A stretch of DNA of 64,000 nt from Tolypeutes matacus (GCA_026826555.1 JAKSZT010054335.1:3171762-3235761), one strand, 5' to 3'. Shown: positions 23,775-35,287, counted from the first letter of the stretch. Made by a program: numbers and translations. Notes: generated by a model not told the origin, from the letters alone.

Positions 23775-24159
23775 TTTTTGTTTGTTTGTTTTGAAGATTT
23801 ATTTCTCCCTCTCCCTGCCCCCCGTTGTTTTGTGCTCGCTGTCTGTTCTCTGTGTGTTCTTCTGTGTCTGCTTGCCTTCTCTTTAGGCGGCACCAGGAAC
23901 CGATCCTGGGACCTTCTGGAGTGGAGAGAGGCGCTCAATCTCTTGCGCCAGTTCGGCTCCCTGGTCTGCTGTGTCTCCTATCATCTCTCTTATGTGTCTC
24001 TTTTTGTTGCATCATCTTGCTGCACCAGCTCTCCACGTGGGCCAGCACACCGCAACACCGCACAGGCCAGCTTGCCTTCACCAGGAGGCCCCGGAAATCG
24101 AACCCTGGACCTCCATATGGTAGATGGGAGCCCAGTCACTTGAGCCATGTCCACTTCCC
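23775..24159 (-). mobile_element. Long DAS-type SINE, antisense
   Basis: The reverse complement carries the head GGGGGAAGTGGACATGGCTC, B-box GGTTCGATTTCC and a second tRNA-like unit, then an A-rich tail. About 385 bp. Perfect target duplication CCAGCCCATTC at 23764-23774 and 24160-24170. Confidence 0.9.
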
Positions 24160-24188
24160 CCAGCCCATTCGTAAAAGGTTGACTCTGG

Positions 24189-24289
24189 GAGTAGAGGTGG
24201 CTCAAGCAGTTGAGCGCCTACTTCCCATATGGGAGGTCCTGGCTTTGGTTCCCTGTGCCTCCTAAAGAAACATAAATAATAAAAAAAAT
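24189..24289 (+). mobile_element. DAS-I-type short SINE
   Basis: tRNA-like unit (aggtggctcaagcagttgag) and A-rich tail, flanked by AAAAGGTTGACTCTGG and AAAAGGTCGACTCTGG (one mismatch). Inserted 20-30 bp from the preceding antisense SINE. Confidence 0.88.
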
Positions 24290-24437
24290 AAAAGGTCGAC
24301 TCTGGACTTCATCCCCAAGAGGACATGTCCCCCTCCTATCCTTCCTGACCCCTCCCTCACCACTCATCCGTGTGATCTTGCTGGTCCCCCTACTATTTGC
24401 TGCAGCCCCAGTACTTTCTCAAATCTCTTTTCTCTTA

Positions 24438-24672
24438 GGGCAGAGGTTCTTAACCAGGGGTCCACGGACTCCCAAGGGGTCCATGGAAAGATTTCAGGGG
24501 GTCTGTGAGTTTGAATTAAAAAAACTCAACTTGTTATCTTTATTTTCTTTGACCTCTAACTGAAATCCAGCATTTCCTTCACTTATGAATGTATGCAATA
24601 AATTATGGTAGTATTTATTTCACCTGACTGGCGAAGGAGTCCATGGGAAAAAATTTTAAGAGACCCTGTCTT
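24438..24672 (+). mobile_element. hAT-type fossil (Arthur1-like)
   Basis: Phrases ggttcttaaccaggggtcca, tttcagggggtctgtgagtt and atccagcatttccttcactt resemble the Arthur1 hAT-Tip100 element. Family assignment is from memory and tentative. Confidence 0.45.
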
Positions 24673-24947
24673 AGAGAGATGGTTATAGGCTGAACTCCCA
24701 GCTGAAATGAACTTAGTCTCCCCTTTTCTCTGTATCTCCTAAATTCTTGTTTCCTGTTTGGTTTCCCTCTGATATTCTTAGCTCTCCTCTCTTGAGATGA
24801 TCAGATTTACACTGTCTCTCAGTTGATCTCCCCCTCTTATTCTCTGTACCCCAGTCCTCAACCTGCCAGTTTTTCCCATCCATACAAGTGGGTTTTTGTT
24901 TTCTTTTGTATGGTTGGCCATCCTTGATTCATTTAAAACTTATTCTG

Positions 24948-25130
24948 GGGAGGCGGCTGTGGCTCAATCAGTGGGGCTCCCGTTTACCATATGGGAGGCC
25001 CGGGGTTCGGTTCCCGGGGCCTCCTGGTGAAGGCAAGCCCGCCCGCACGGCGTGGTTAGCTGACCCAGCGAGCACAAGCAGCAAGGGGGGGATAAATGAA
25101 TAAATAAATAAAATCTTAAAAAAAAAAAAA
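24948..25130 (+). mobile_element. DAS-III-type SINE
   Basis: Full-length young copy with poly(A) tail, between perfect duplications AAAACTTATTCTG at 24935-24947 and 25131-25143. Confidence 0.94.
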
Positions 25131-26842
25131 AAAACTTATTCTGCGGCCCGGTAGAAGTTAAGTGTGTTTCCACTTTATGTATGAGGGAGAATTTGTATGA
25201 GTTGTCAGGGCCGCAGAGCAACTAGAGCCAGGAGTGGAACTCTAGTCAGATTCGTCCGTCTGTACCTCACCTGTCTGTACTGACATATTTTTTTTCCTCT
25301 TCCTCTCTTTTTTTCTCTTCATTGTCTTGAAGTCTTTCATTTCTGATCTTTTCCTTTCATAGGATGAATCCAGCACCTTGGAGACAGATGCAGGAGCTAA
25401 AGTCATGGAGCGGGCCAGGACCTGACCACCGGCTACTATATTTGCCCTGGAGCCAAAGACCGCCAGGGGCATAGCTGTTGTCAGACAAAGTCGGATATGT
25501 TGACTTGCCATGACAGAGTCTATTATGGGGAACCATGGAGCATCTCAGTGAGAGGGTGTTGGAAGGTGCTTATAAAAGAGTTTGGGCTTAGGTTAGGTGA
25601 TTTGGGAGAAGTCTCAAGGAGGCAGTAGTTTACTCTCATTTGGGTGCTGTTGAGAAGCAGGGGCAACTCTGTGATTGGTTATCTTAAATTTTATATAGCA
25701 GGTGGAAGAGTGCACAGGCCTAGAGATGTGACTGGTAAAGACAGTCACTTGTGTTAGCTGGGGGAGAGGTATCTGGTGATTTTTTTGTGCCTTGCCCAGT
25801 GACCTTGTATTGTCTGTGCTTATACATGATTATGGAATGGTCTTGTTTCTTCGGGACCTTGTCTGATGTTGGTGATTTGTGAGACTGGCTGTGTTTAACA
25901 GGAGAACACTGCAGCCTAGCTGTGAGTGCCAGGCCAGCTCCTAGCTCCCAGGGACTACTTCTCTCTTCTCTACAAGGGCAAAGCCTTGAGCCTCAAGTTC
26001 CAGCCTGCTCTATACCCCAGTCCCATACCTTCCTATTGGGATACAGATGATCAGATTTGCAGCCCAGCCTTGGGAGAACTGTCTGAGAAAAATATAGATA
26101 GGGTAATTGTACATCCCAATGTTCTGGTACAGCCCTAACTGTAAGTGATATAATTACTCAACTACCTTGGGTATGGTTTTGCTAAATACTGCATTTTATA
26201 TGATTTTATTAGCAAACGGGATTCACTACTCATCTGGTCCTCTTGAGAAGCAGACGATAAGATGGGATTAGCACTACAAGAGATGTACTAGGGAAAACAA
26301 CTGTGAAGATCAGTTTCAAAGGACAAGAGTCCTTTGAAAGAGTCCTTTGCAGGGAGAGGCGCCAGTCTGCAATCTAGGGCAGACACCTTTGAAAAGAGAG
26401 GAGAAGAAGGAAGTGGGTAGAAAGAACCTCAGACCTCAGCGCAGTTCTGAGAAAAGCCTGGCCCAAGCTAAGGTTTCCCATGAAGGGAATGGTTCAGACG
26501 GAGGGCCTCTACCATCCTCAGTTATTGCCTCAGGCAGCCAGGAAGAGAGTGGTCTCAGCGTCCCTGGGGGTGGCAGCTGAAGCTGTCAGTCAACTCTGCT
26601 CCCTGCAGCAGGTTCTGTTGAAGAGATCTGAGTGGCACCCTCCATGCCACTAAGGTCTATATGTTTCTGCACTCACCAATACCGTTTCTTTTTGGTCATT
26701 GAGTCAGTTCAGGTCCTCCTGAAGCAGAGACCAAGATGGGATTAGACATGCAAGAGATTTACCAAGGGAAATGCCTATGAAGGATAACAGGAGACGAGAG
26801 CAGGAGAAAAACCTATATAAATGTGATTTAAACCGTGCAGCT

Positions 26843-27038
26843 GGGGAGGCGGCTGTGGCTCAATCAGTGGGGCTCCCGTTTACCATATGGGGGGCCCCGG
26901 GTTCGGTTCCCGGGGCCTCCTGGTGAGGGCGAGCCCACCCGCACGGTGTGGTTGGCTGACCCAGCGAGCACAGGCAGCAGGGGGGGGATAAATGAATAAA
27001 TAAAAATAAAAATCTTTAAAAAAAATAAAAATAAAAAA
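26843..27038 (+). mobile_element. DAS-III-type SINE
   Basis: Full-length young copy with an extended A-rich tail, between perfect duplications TAAACCGTGCAGCT at 26829-26842 and 27039-27052. Confidence 0.94.
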
Positions 27039-28311
27039 TAAACCGTGCAGCTAACGAATAAATTAATTCGTAAAAAATCACCGAATGTCTGAAGACCTTT
27101 TTAGCTGTCCCAACTGGGGTAAGATGCTACCAACACCTAGGGGATGGAGTGGATTCTGTTTCCTTCTGGGATCATAACTGATTCAAGGTACAACTTACTC
27201 CCCGGGGGAGTCAGAAAAGGCTTCGCAGAGTTGAACAAAGGACTGCCATAGGTTTGCTCTGTGACTTTGACTCGGGCCAGCAAGCTATGATTTTGCCACC
27301 TAGGAATGGGCAGGCAGGAAGGCTTGTGGGGCATATTACCCGCCTAGGGCCAGGCACTTCAAGAAGACAGCTGACCTGGGAGAGGGCTGATCCAAATCAA
27401 AGGCAGGACACCGTGGCCTAGGGACCAGGAATTTGTTGTAAAGGAACGAGGGCTTGACCCAGCTGCCCAACTGAAAACAAGCTTCTCCTACAGAAAGACA
27501 CGGCAGCAGGTTTTGGGGGAACCAGGTGAACAAGTCATCATTCCTTCTTCAAGATCTTTTAATTCTCCTTCTCCTGGCTTCTCCCCCAGGTTCAGGCTTT
27601 GGATCTGCAAGGGCTCCATGGCATAAACTGCTAGTTGCCTACCCAAGGGCCAGGAAGCTTAAAGGTTTTATTTGAGGTGCCAAGGGACCTATCTAAAAGG
27701 TTGCACTTAGCCTTCCTTGCAGCTAGACATTTGACCAAGTTCTGGCCTATGATGTAAGGAAAAGGGAAGGTTCCTTGAAGGAAGGTGACTAGACCTTTCC
27801 TGCCCAGTGTCCCTTTACTCTTACTTTATGTCTGGAATGTGGATATAATGGCTGGAACTCCAGCAGCTCCATAGTGGATCATAAGGTATCCTCAAAGATG
27901 GAAGTCCCACCCTAGGATAGTAGCACAGAAAGATAAAAGGAAGCTTGATCCCCTATCACCATGAAGATGCCATATCAGCCTTAGATTGTCTGCCTCCAGA
28001 CTTCTCTCTCATTAAAACCCCTGTGTTAGATTTTCCATTATATGTAGTCATACCTAATCCCAATACAGCACCTACTTCCTCCTGATAATTGTTATACCAT
28101 GTCCCTCCAGTTCAACCTCTACTTGTCAAAGTCAATATAAAACAATAACCAATCTGATTTTAGCCAAGCCTGAGTATTGCGCATGGTACAATTGTTAGAG
28201 TGGTAGGAATTTCGGACTGAGGCAGACCATCTGAGGAGATGTTCTGGGACTGATGGGTTTCTTCTGAAATCCTGACCTAGTAGGCAATCGGCTTCACCAG
28301 CAGTTTGCTAC

Positions 28312-28657
28312 CAGCACACATTGGGATCACCTGGAGAGCTTTGAACACCACCAGTACCTGGTCCTGCTTCCCAGAGATTCTGATTTGGTTCATCTAGAGT
28401 GCAGCCTGAGCATGTTTAAAATGCCCCATGTGGGGAGGCAGCTGTGGCTCAATCAGTAGGGCTCCCGTTTGCCATGTGGGAGGCCCTGGGTTTGGTTCCC
28501 GGGGCCTCCTGGTGAAGGCAGGCCCGCCTGCACGGTGTGGTTGGCTGGCCCAGCGAGCACAAGCAGCAAGTGGGGGATAAATGAATAAATAAATAAAAAT
28601 CTTAAAAAAAAAAAAAAATGCCCCATCTCAACCTGGTCAGGTTGAGAACCACACTAA
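28312..28657 (+). mobile_element. MER5A-like hAT element with nested SINE
   Basis: acattgggatcacctggaga, cccagagattctgatttggt and the terminal ggttgagaaccacact are MER5A hallmarks. The element is split by the DAS SINE at 28430-28614. Confidence 0.7.
28430..28614 (+). mobile_element. DAS-III-type SINE nested in MER5A
   Basis: Full-length copy flanked by perfect duplications AAAATGCCCCAT at 28418-28429 and 28615-28626. Confidence 0.94.
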
Positions 28658-28859
28658 CTTTAAGTTTGGCCTGATCCACTTTAGTTTAGAACCAACTGTA
28701 CTGCCACACTACCTGCCCAAGAGAATTGTCTTTCTAGTAAATAAGAAAGTAGGTTTCAGCTGGGCTCGCTGTGGTTTTTTCTTAGCTAGGTAAAGGTTCT
28801 GGCATGATCTTTTAGGTAGGATACTCGCACTTCCAAAGCTGTTTCTCACGGTCACATCA

Positions 28860-29010
28860 TCTCATGACCTTCATAATGTGTGCCAAGCAGTGGGCTAGGG
28901 GCTTTACAGAGACTCAGTCTCCACAGCAGCGATGGGAGGCATGATGCCCACTTTGTAGATGGGGAAACAGCCTCAGAGAGAGTAATCCTAGACCTCAGTT
29001 GATCAGACAG
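28860..29010 (+). mobile_element. MIR fragment
   Basis: gtgtgccaagcagtgggcta, ttgtagatggggaaacagcc and the following phrases follow the MIR consensus in order. Confidence 0.6.
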
Positions 29011-29309
29011 TAGAGCCAGGCCACTGTGGCTCCCAGCGGATGGCCTCTGCTCCGCACCTCCCAGCACACATCCTCCCGTCACCCCAGAAAGCTGAATTGG
29101 CTTGTGGAAGCAGGGCGGACAGTAGCTAATGACACATGGACTCCCGGACCTTCTCTGCTGCCTTCTTCAAAGCTTCAGAGCTTGAAGAGGATTCATTCAC
29201 AGGTGATTTGAACCGCTGACAAGCCAGCCATGGCTGACATGAGAGGCTATGAATTTTGTCTTCAGCTTCCATGTCTGTGATCTTGACTCTGTTGCTCCAT
29301 TCTTCCGTT

Positions 29310-29440
29310 TCAAACTGTGCAGACGAAGAGACCACAGTTCAGAGCATGTGACTTCCCCCAGGCCACAGGACTAGAAAGTGACGGAGCTGGAACCGAGTCT
29401 AAGGTTTTGTCCTGACCCAGTATCACTGACAGTCATAGCT
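29310..29440 (+). mobile_element. MIR fragment
   Basis: gaccacagttcagagcatgt, gacttcccccaggccacagg and agtgacggagctggaaccga follow the 3' half of MIR. Confidence 0.5.
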
Positions 29441-30194
29441 TAGGCCTGGTTTAGCTTTCCTGGTTAAACTTGGTGATAATTAGAGGAAACCCTAATTTCC
29501 CAATTTACCTTTGACCCAGCTGGTTGGCTTGTATTTCCTCATCTGAAACACATTTTCCTACATGGCAGAACAGGAGAGGTGCTCTGAGGAGCAAAACCAG
29601 CCCCCTTTGTCCTGGAGTTCCTTAACACGCCACGTGTCCCGCCAGGCAGCGTGTGCCTCGAGCGCAGAGCCCAGGCCTTACACAGCGGCGCCCCAGCTCC
29701 TGGCGCAGTGCTCGGTACAGGGTGGGCACTCGGTCCTAACTAGGGGGCTCTCTGGAAGGAAGCTAAACCCGCATTTGGCCTGGGGAACCCTTGGGCTCTT
29801 GCTCCGCTCTGGGTTCTCACGTTGCGTGAAGCAACAGTGCATCCTAGCGGAGAAACGGGCCGTTGTTTTTAGGCTGTGCCATGCATTCTCACTTGAGCGA
29901 AAGCTTGATGAGCCACGCCCCGAAATGAGTCACCCATGAAAAGCAGAGAAGCAGAGCCTCCCAGTAGGCCTCCGAAATAGCCCGAGAAAAGCTGAAGGAA
30001 GAAAAAAAGTAAAATGTGTTTTTACAGGATTCCTCCCCCTGCCGCCACCCCAGCCAATTCACCTCTCCATCAACTCCTTTTTACAAACCTGTCTTCCTTT
30101 CTCTTTACGTCCATGCCAGTCAGCTGTACAATCACATCATGAAACTTCTGGAAACTTTCTTGAAGCTTCAGGAAGGACTCATTGCAGATAGCAG

Positions 30195-30400
30195 ATGGCA
30201 TGTGGGCTTTGGAACTCCACAGACCTGCACTGCATTTCCAGCCCCACCCCTGAGTGTTCTCAGAAAAATTCTCTCTGTAATACCTCCCTGTGAGGTTATT
30301 ATGAATTCTAAATGAGGCAACTTCTGCTTTGTTGCCCAGCATATAGGAAGGGCTTCTAGGTAAGTGCCCAGCACATATTGAGAGATTAAACACTGTTAGT
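30195..30400 (-). mobile_element. MIR fragment
   Basis: Antisense MIR-like order: tgtgggctttggaactccac, tgaggttattatgaattcta, cagcatataggaagggcttc. Diverged. Confidence 0.4.
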
Positions 30401-30459
30401 CTTTGTTTTTATTAATATCTCCATTTTCTCAGCATAGTCAAAATCAAAGGAAGAACTTA

Positions 30460-30535
30460 TACTTAAAAAAATGGTTAAAATGGCAAATTTTATGTTATAT
30501 AGATGTTACCACAGTAAAGTTTTTGAAAAGAAAAA
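30460..30535 (+). mobile_element. L1 3'-end scrap
   Basis: ggcaaattttatgttatata then gttaccacagtaaagttttt and an A-rich run match the last ~70 bp of ancient L1M elements. Confidence 0.45.
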
Positions 30536-31728
30536 CTGATGCCAAAACCAAAGGCGGGGGGGAGGGATTATGACCTGGGGGGTTAAGGCATCAGGGACAT
30601 ACCATTGAGCAATGGTTCTCAGATGAAGCAGAGCTGTGTGTGATGTGTGTCATGCGTGTGGCAGTAAGGGAGCTGTTGCCAGTCCTCAGATCGTGTTCCA
30701 CAGGCCGGTTCCAACCCAGGCCGGAGCAGCCCTTCTCTGCCACACGACAAGTGGCTGTGCACAAAAGGTTGCAGTCTAGGGTGGGGAGGTCGGGGACCAG
30801 GAACGGTGCTGTGACATTGGCTCAAGCAAGAGGGGGGGACAGAGGAGCAGGACGTAGATATGTAAATACAAAGAGATTTACTGTAGGAATTGCCTGGCAC
30901 AGTGGTAGGGATTACTAAGTCCAAATTCTGTAGGGCAGGCCGCAAGTTGGAAACTCAGATAAGAGACTTGGAATTCCCCAGGAGACGCTGGCTGACTGAA
31001 GTAGAGAGAGAGAGATTCTTTCTCACTGCTGAAATCCTGACTGGATATCAACTGATTGGATGAGGAGACTCCTGTCCTTGCTGCAGGCAAACTCCTGTGC
31101 TGATTTAGTGGTGATCACCCGTAAATGCAACCAACTGGTCACTAGCTTAAATCCAGCCTACAAAGTACCCTCACAGTAACAATCAGGCCAGTGTTTGCTT
31201 GACCAGACAACTGGACACCGTAACCTAGCCAAGTAGACACATGAAATTAACCACCAAAGAGAGAAAACCATGGAGTCCTAGTGATTATTTCAGTCTCAAG
31301 TGTGACAGACACTGAGGCACTGTGATGCCTCACAGGTTTGGGACTGGGTGACAGAGTCAATGGGGAACTACCCTGGAGATGGGGAACTCAAGAAGAGGCG
31401 CAGACTTGAGTGGGAAGATGCTTGACTTAGGTGCCTGAGGACTTCTAGGTGGCAGTGTCCACCAGGCATCTGGATTTGTGCAGTTTTGAGATTCAAGAGA
31501 GAGACATCAAGGGCCAGTGGTTACGCAGAAAATGAGATGGGCAGTGCAGGGGATGACCCTTGACTGGACAGAGGAAACAGCTACCAGCCTTCTCAGCCGG
31601 GAGATTCTACAAAGCCATTCCCCTGGGTTCAGGAGTTTGAGGGATCATCTAGTCTAAATCTCATTTTGCAAACGCAGAACTTAGGGCCCGAGATGCTGCA
31701 CAGGCCTGCTCCAGGGTGTCATGGCCAG

Positions 31729-32791
31729 TGTAAAATGCTTTAGGGATGCCAAAGAGACCATTTGAAATATTGGTGTAGATGTTGAGAAGTGAAAGAATGG
31801 GTAAAAAATCCTATTGCAAATACAGTGTAGTGATTTCCAATTCTTTGCTTTCGACAACCTTAGAGAAGAGCCTGGTCAGCTAGTAGACCAGGCAAAATAA
31901 TTTCCAGTGATGAGCACTTCTGATCTGTAGCTTAGAAGACGTTCAGTATTGAGACCAGCCCCAGGTCTCCCAGGGCAAGCCCTTCTCCACGCTGGGGGTC
32001 TCCATCTCTGCTATGTGTACTTCCTCCCTCCACATCACCCCTTGCCTGGGGTGAGCAAGGATGGGGAAGGCTGAGGACGGAGCAGCAGGGGCCGTGAGAA
32101 GAGGGCAGAGCGAGGCCCCACCAGGGCCTGAGCAGCACATTGGGGAGGACACGGACAGCAAGGGGACAGAGAAAGAGGCCCTTCATGGAGCCGCCTCCTT
32201 CTGCTCAGCCAGTCTCACCTTTCAAACTCTGAGATCAGCACTGTTCTTAGAGAAGGGGTATTGGCCAGGGCTCTTCAAGCTTTTTCTAGCATTTCCCCAA
32301 CACAATTACCATTAGCACACAGTGGATCAAAACATCACAAGTGTATTGCATATTTTTATAAACATGATTAAAAATGAATCTCCTAATCCGATGGAAGGGG
32401 CTTTATTAAAAATTGGTTCATGAATCCTAAACTGAAGCAAGGGTTGGCATCAATATTATTCCTATTTTTTATTTTTTAGAGTTGTAAAATATTGAGAAAC
32501 CTTATTCAGATAAATAAGTTGATAGGACTGAAAGAAGTTTTGTTACAGCGATGTCACTCCCTACTTGAACTTCTTCTAAGCTACAGATCAGAAGTGCTCA
32601 TCACTGGAAATTATTTTGCCTGGTCTACTAGCTGAAAACTTGACTAGGCTCTTCTCTAAGGTTGTTGAAAGCAAAGAATTGGAAATCACTACACTGTATT
32701 TGAAAAAGGATTTTTTACCCATTCTATTACTTCTCAACACCAACACCCATATTTCCAGTTGTGCATTTGGAATCCCCAAAGCTTTTAACAC
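31729..32791. repeat. Large inverted repeat (two ~210-bp arms)
   Basis: The left arm 31729-31938 and the reverse complement of the right arm 32573-32791 align along their length with about 634 bp between them. Blocks such as tagtagaccaggcaaaataa, ttccagtgatgagcacttct and tacagtgtagtgatttccaa are identical. Outer parts are more diverged, and the right arm has an 8-base insertion. Both arms end at the inner side with the same cttagaag. I do not recognise a transposase, target duplication or family, so it may be a local inverted duplication or two copies of one unknown repeat. Confidence 0.85.
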
Positions 32792-33879
32792 ACCGGGGCA
32801 ATGCATAGATGGATAAGAGTTGGCCTTTTTATCAAGAGGAGATAGGAAAGGAGGCTTCCACCCTGGGCCTCTGCTCAAATAGGCCAATTCTAGTAAAGAC
32901 TAACAGGGGAGTTAAGGATCTAGAAACGGAGCCCCTTAAAGCCATCACTATTCCTATACACCTTGGAGAATTTGCATGTGCCTCTGAGGCTAGCCCAGGA
33001 TGAGAGTGAGGGCCAGGAAGGTGCGTGAGGCACTCACCTGGGGCACAAAATTTAAGGGGATGCCAAAAACAAACAAACAAAAAACCCTCAATAAGCAAGA
33101 GAAATAACATTTGGAAGCAATATTTTTAAAAAATCAGAATGAATGCAAAAAATCCATGATGAACAAAATATCAAAATTTAAAATAAGGAAAGCTCTGAGG
33201 ACAGGTGTACCCCAGTTTGAAGTGTGCAAGGTTAAGCGTCTCAAATGTAAGAGTCCTGGGGGCTAAAAGGTGGGTAGCTTCTCGAGCCCATACTGCCCCC
33301 TGCTGCTGGCCGGGGCTGCCACCGCGCCGGCCTCTCCCCCAGGACCCATGGTCACGCCCGGGGCATGGGCGCCCTCTTGGGGGAGTCACCCACGGCAGGA
33401 ACTCCAAAACAGCCCCGGCCACTTGCGTCCTGCTAGAAAGCCGAGCGAGCGGGGGGTTCAAAAGAGGCCAAGACGCAGCGCGAGCCACGCCGAGACTGGA
33501 GTGCAGCTTCGCCGCTCAGAGCTGGACCACCCCGAAGCCAGAGCCCCCGCCCTCCAGGCCTCCGTTTGCGCCCCTGCCCAGCGGACCGCACCACCTCCTC
33601 CAGCACTGCTGCGTGACGCAAGAGGCTCTCAGAGGATGCCAAGCTGACCGCCGGCGGGAGTATGCGCTCCGCTCACGGCTGCCCCGGCCCCGCCGATCAA
33701 ATCGGTCATCGGTCCATCAGGGAAGCCACCAAGGACGCAGAGACGCTGTGGCTGGTGGGACGAAGAAGACTTGACCAGGTGTCCCTGGAGCTACGTGGTC
33801 CAGAGGGCCAGGGGTCACCAGGCCGCCTGCCCAGGTTCATCCCAGGAAGCTGCAGGAGCGTAAGGCTAGCCTGGCAGCC

Positions 33880-34065
33880 CCGGGGAACTGCCCTGGGCTA
33901 GCTCCTGGCGCTGCTGCCTCCTGCCTGTGTGCCACAGGGGAGTCGCTGGACTGCCCTGAGCCTCGGCTTCCTTTTCTGTAAAACGGGAATAACAGCACAC
34001 CTTGCCCGGGCTGGGGAGAACTAAACGGCGTCCCACCTGAAGTCCCTGCAAGTCGGTGGCCTGGG
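33880..34065 (-). mobile_element. MIR-like fragment
   Basis: Antisense MIR-like core: gactgccctgagcctcggct, tccttttctgtaaaacggga. Heavily diverged and GC-rich. Confidence 0.45.
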
Positions 34066-34679
34066 TCAACAGGGGCGGCTCTTGCTAACCTGAGCCGGGG
34101 GCTTTCTGCGGGGCGGGGAGGGGAGGGGCAGGCGCGGCCAGGCCCCGGGGGGCTCTGCTGGATCCCCAGGCCGCCTCTGCGCCCCCGCGGGCACCCCCAG
34201 CAGGGCCCAGCTGCCTGCGGCCCAGATGTGCATGGGCAGCTGGAGGGGGCGTCGCCTAGGAGGAGCCGCCTCGGTGGGCATCTCCCGAGCTGGCAGCGCT
34301 GCTCCGCTTCTGCGGAGATGGCCCTGTTTCCTGGAGCTGCGCCTGAAGGGTTAGGGGCAAAGGGGCGTCCCGGCTGCTGCTCACTTCCAAGCGGTTCCGA
34401 AACAGAGTGAAAGAAAAGGAGACCGGCAATATGGAAAAGTGTTAGGAATCCAGGTGGAAAGAAATGTCAACGTGTGAAAAAGCCCCCGAGCAGGTTCCCG
34501 CTTCTCCCCTCGGCCTTTCCTCCTCGCTCTCCGCTCTCCTCTTTCTTGGAGAATCCCCCCGGGGTGGGAGAGGCGCGGGCCCAGCGACCCCTCCCAGGAC
34601 CCCGCGCCCGGAAACCTCCCCGCCCGGCGCACGCAGCACAAAGCACAGCGACTCTCGACTCTCGGGCAGCGGCAGCGAC

Positions 34680-34685
34680 TTTATT
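34680..34685 (-). terminator. CLEC3B: CLEC3B poly(A) signal
   Basis: TTTATT on the + strand, AATAAA on the - strand (context GCAAATAAAGTCGC). It lies downstream of the CLEC3B exons in the direction of transcription and on the far side of the assembly gap that should hold the last exon. Cleavage is expected at about 34655-34670. Confidence 0.7.
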
Positions 34686-34714
34686 TGCAGAAGGAGGCCC
34701 CGGGCCTCTCCCCT

Positions 34715-34887
34715 CTAAGGGGCCCTCCCCTCCCCTCCCCAGGCCCCCTCCTCTCCCCTCCCCGGCCCCTCCCCGGGTCCCCTCCCCTCCCCGGGCCCCT
34801 CCTCTCCCCTCCCCGGGCCCCCTCCCCCCCAGGCCCCTCCCCGGGTCCCCTCCCCTCCCCGGGCGCCCTCCTCTCCCCTCCTCTCCC
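34715..34887 (-). repeat. CLEC3B: C-rich (G-rich on - strand) tract next to the gap
   Basis: About 170 bp of degenerate (CCCTCCC)n/CCCCGGGCCCC on the + strand, running into the N block. On the - strand it is a series of G-runs able in principle to form G-quadruplexes. It probably lies in the CLEC3B 3'UTR and probably caused the sequencing gap. Confidence 0.8.
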
Positions 34888-35287
34888 NNNNNNNNNNNNN
34901 NNNNNNNNNNNNNNNNNNNNNNNNNNNNNNNNNNNNNNNNNNNNNNNNNNNNNNNNNNNNNNNNNNNNNNNNNNNNNNNNNNNNNNNNNNNNNNNNNNNN
35001 NNNNNNNNNNNNNNNNNNNNNNNNNNNNNNNNNNNNNNNNNNNNNNNNNNNNNNNNNNNNNNNNNNNNNNNNNNNNNNNNNNNNNNNNNNNNNNNNNNNN
35101 NNNNNNNNNNNNNNNNNNNNNNNNNNNNNNNNNNNNNNNNNNNNNNNNNNNNNNNNNNNNNNNNNNNNNNNNNNNNNNNNNNNNNNNNNNNNNNNNNNNN
35201 NNNNNNNNNNNNNNNNNNNNNNNNNNNNNNNNNNNNNNNNNNNNNNNNNNNNNNNNNNNNNNNNNNNNNNNNNNNNNNNNNNNNNNN
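34888..35287. other. CLEC3B: Assembly gap (400 N) hiding CLEC3B last exon
   Basis: An unresolved run of exactly 400 N. The CLEC3B exon that should encode the C-type lectin domain (about 400 coding bases in human) is absent from all visible sequence between exon 2 and the poly(A) signal, so it is inferred to lie here. The round length suggests an estimated or nominal gap size. Confidence 0.8.

Larger units (their letters stand above)
23216..34655. other. Intergenic region CDCP1-CLEC3B, second part
   Basis: No gene recognised over about 11 kb. It contains DAS SINEs, a hAT-like fossil, MER5A, MIR pieces and the inverted repeat at 31.7-32.8 kb. GC and CpG content rises again from about 33.3 kb towards CLEC3B. 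Stretches at 25.2-26.2, 27.1-28.2 and 29.4-30.2 kb show nothing I recognise. Confidence 0.65.

Noticed and set aside
24964..25221. Recurrent frames with the phrase PLAACARWVS or similar (also at 7081, 13080, 58333)
   Set aside because: These are antisense translations of DAS SINEs and recur at every copy. They are not a protein family.
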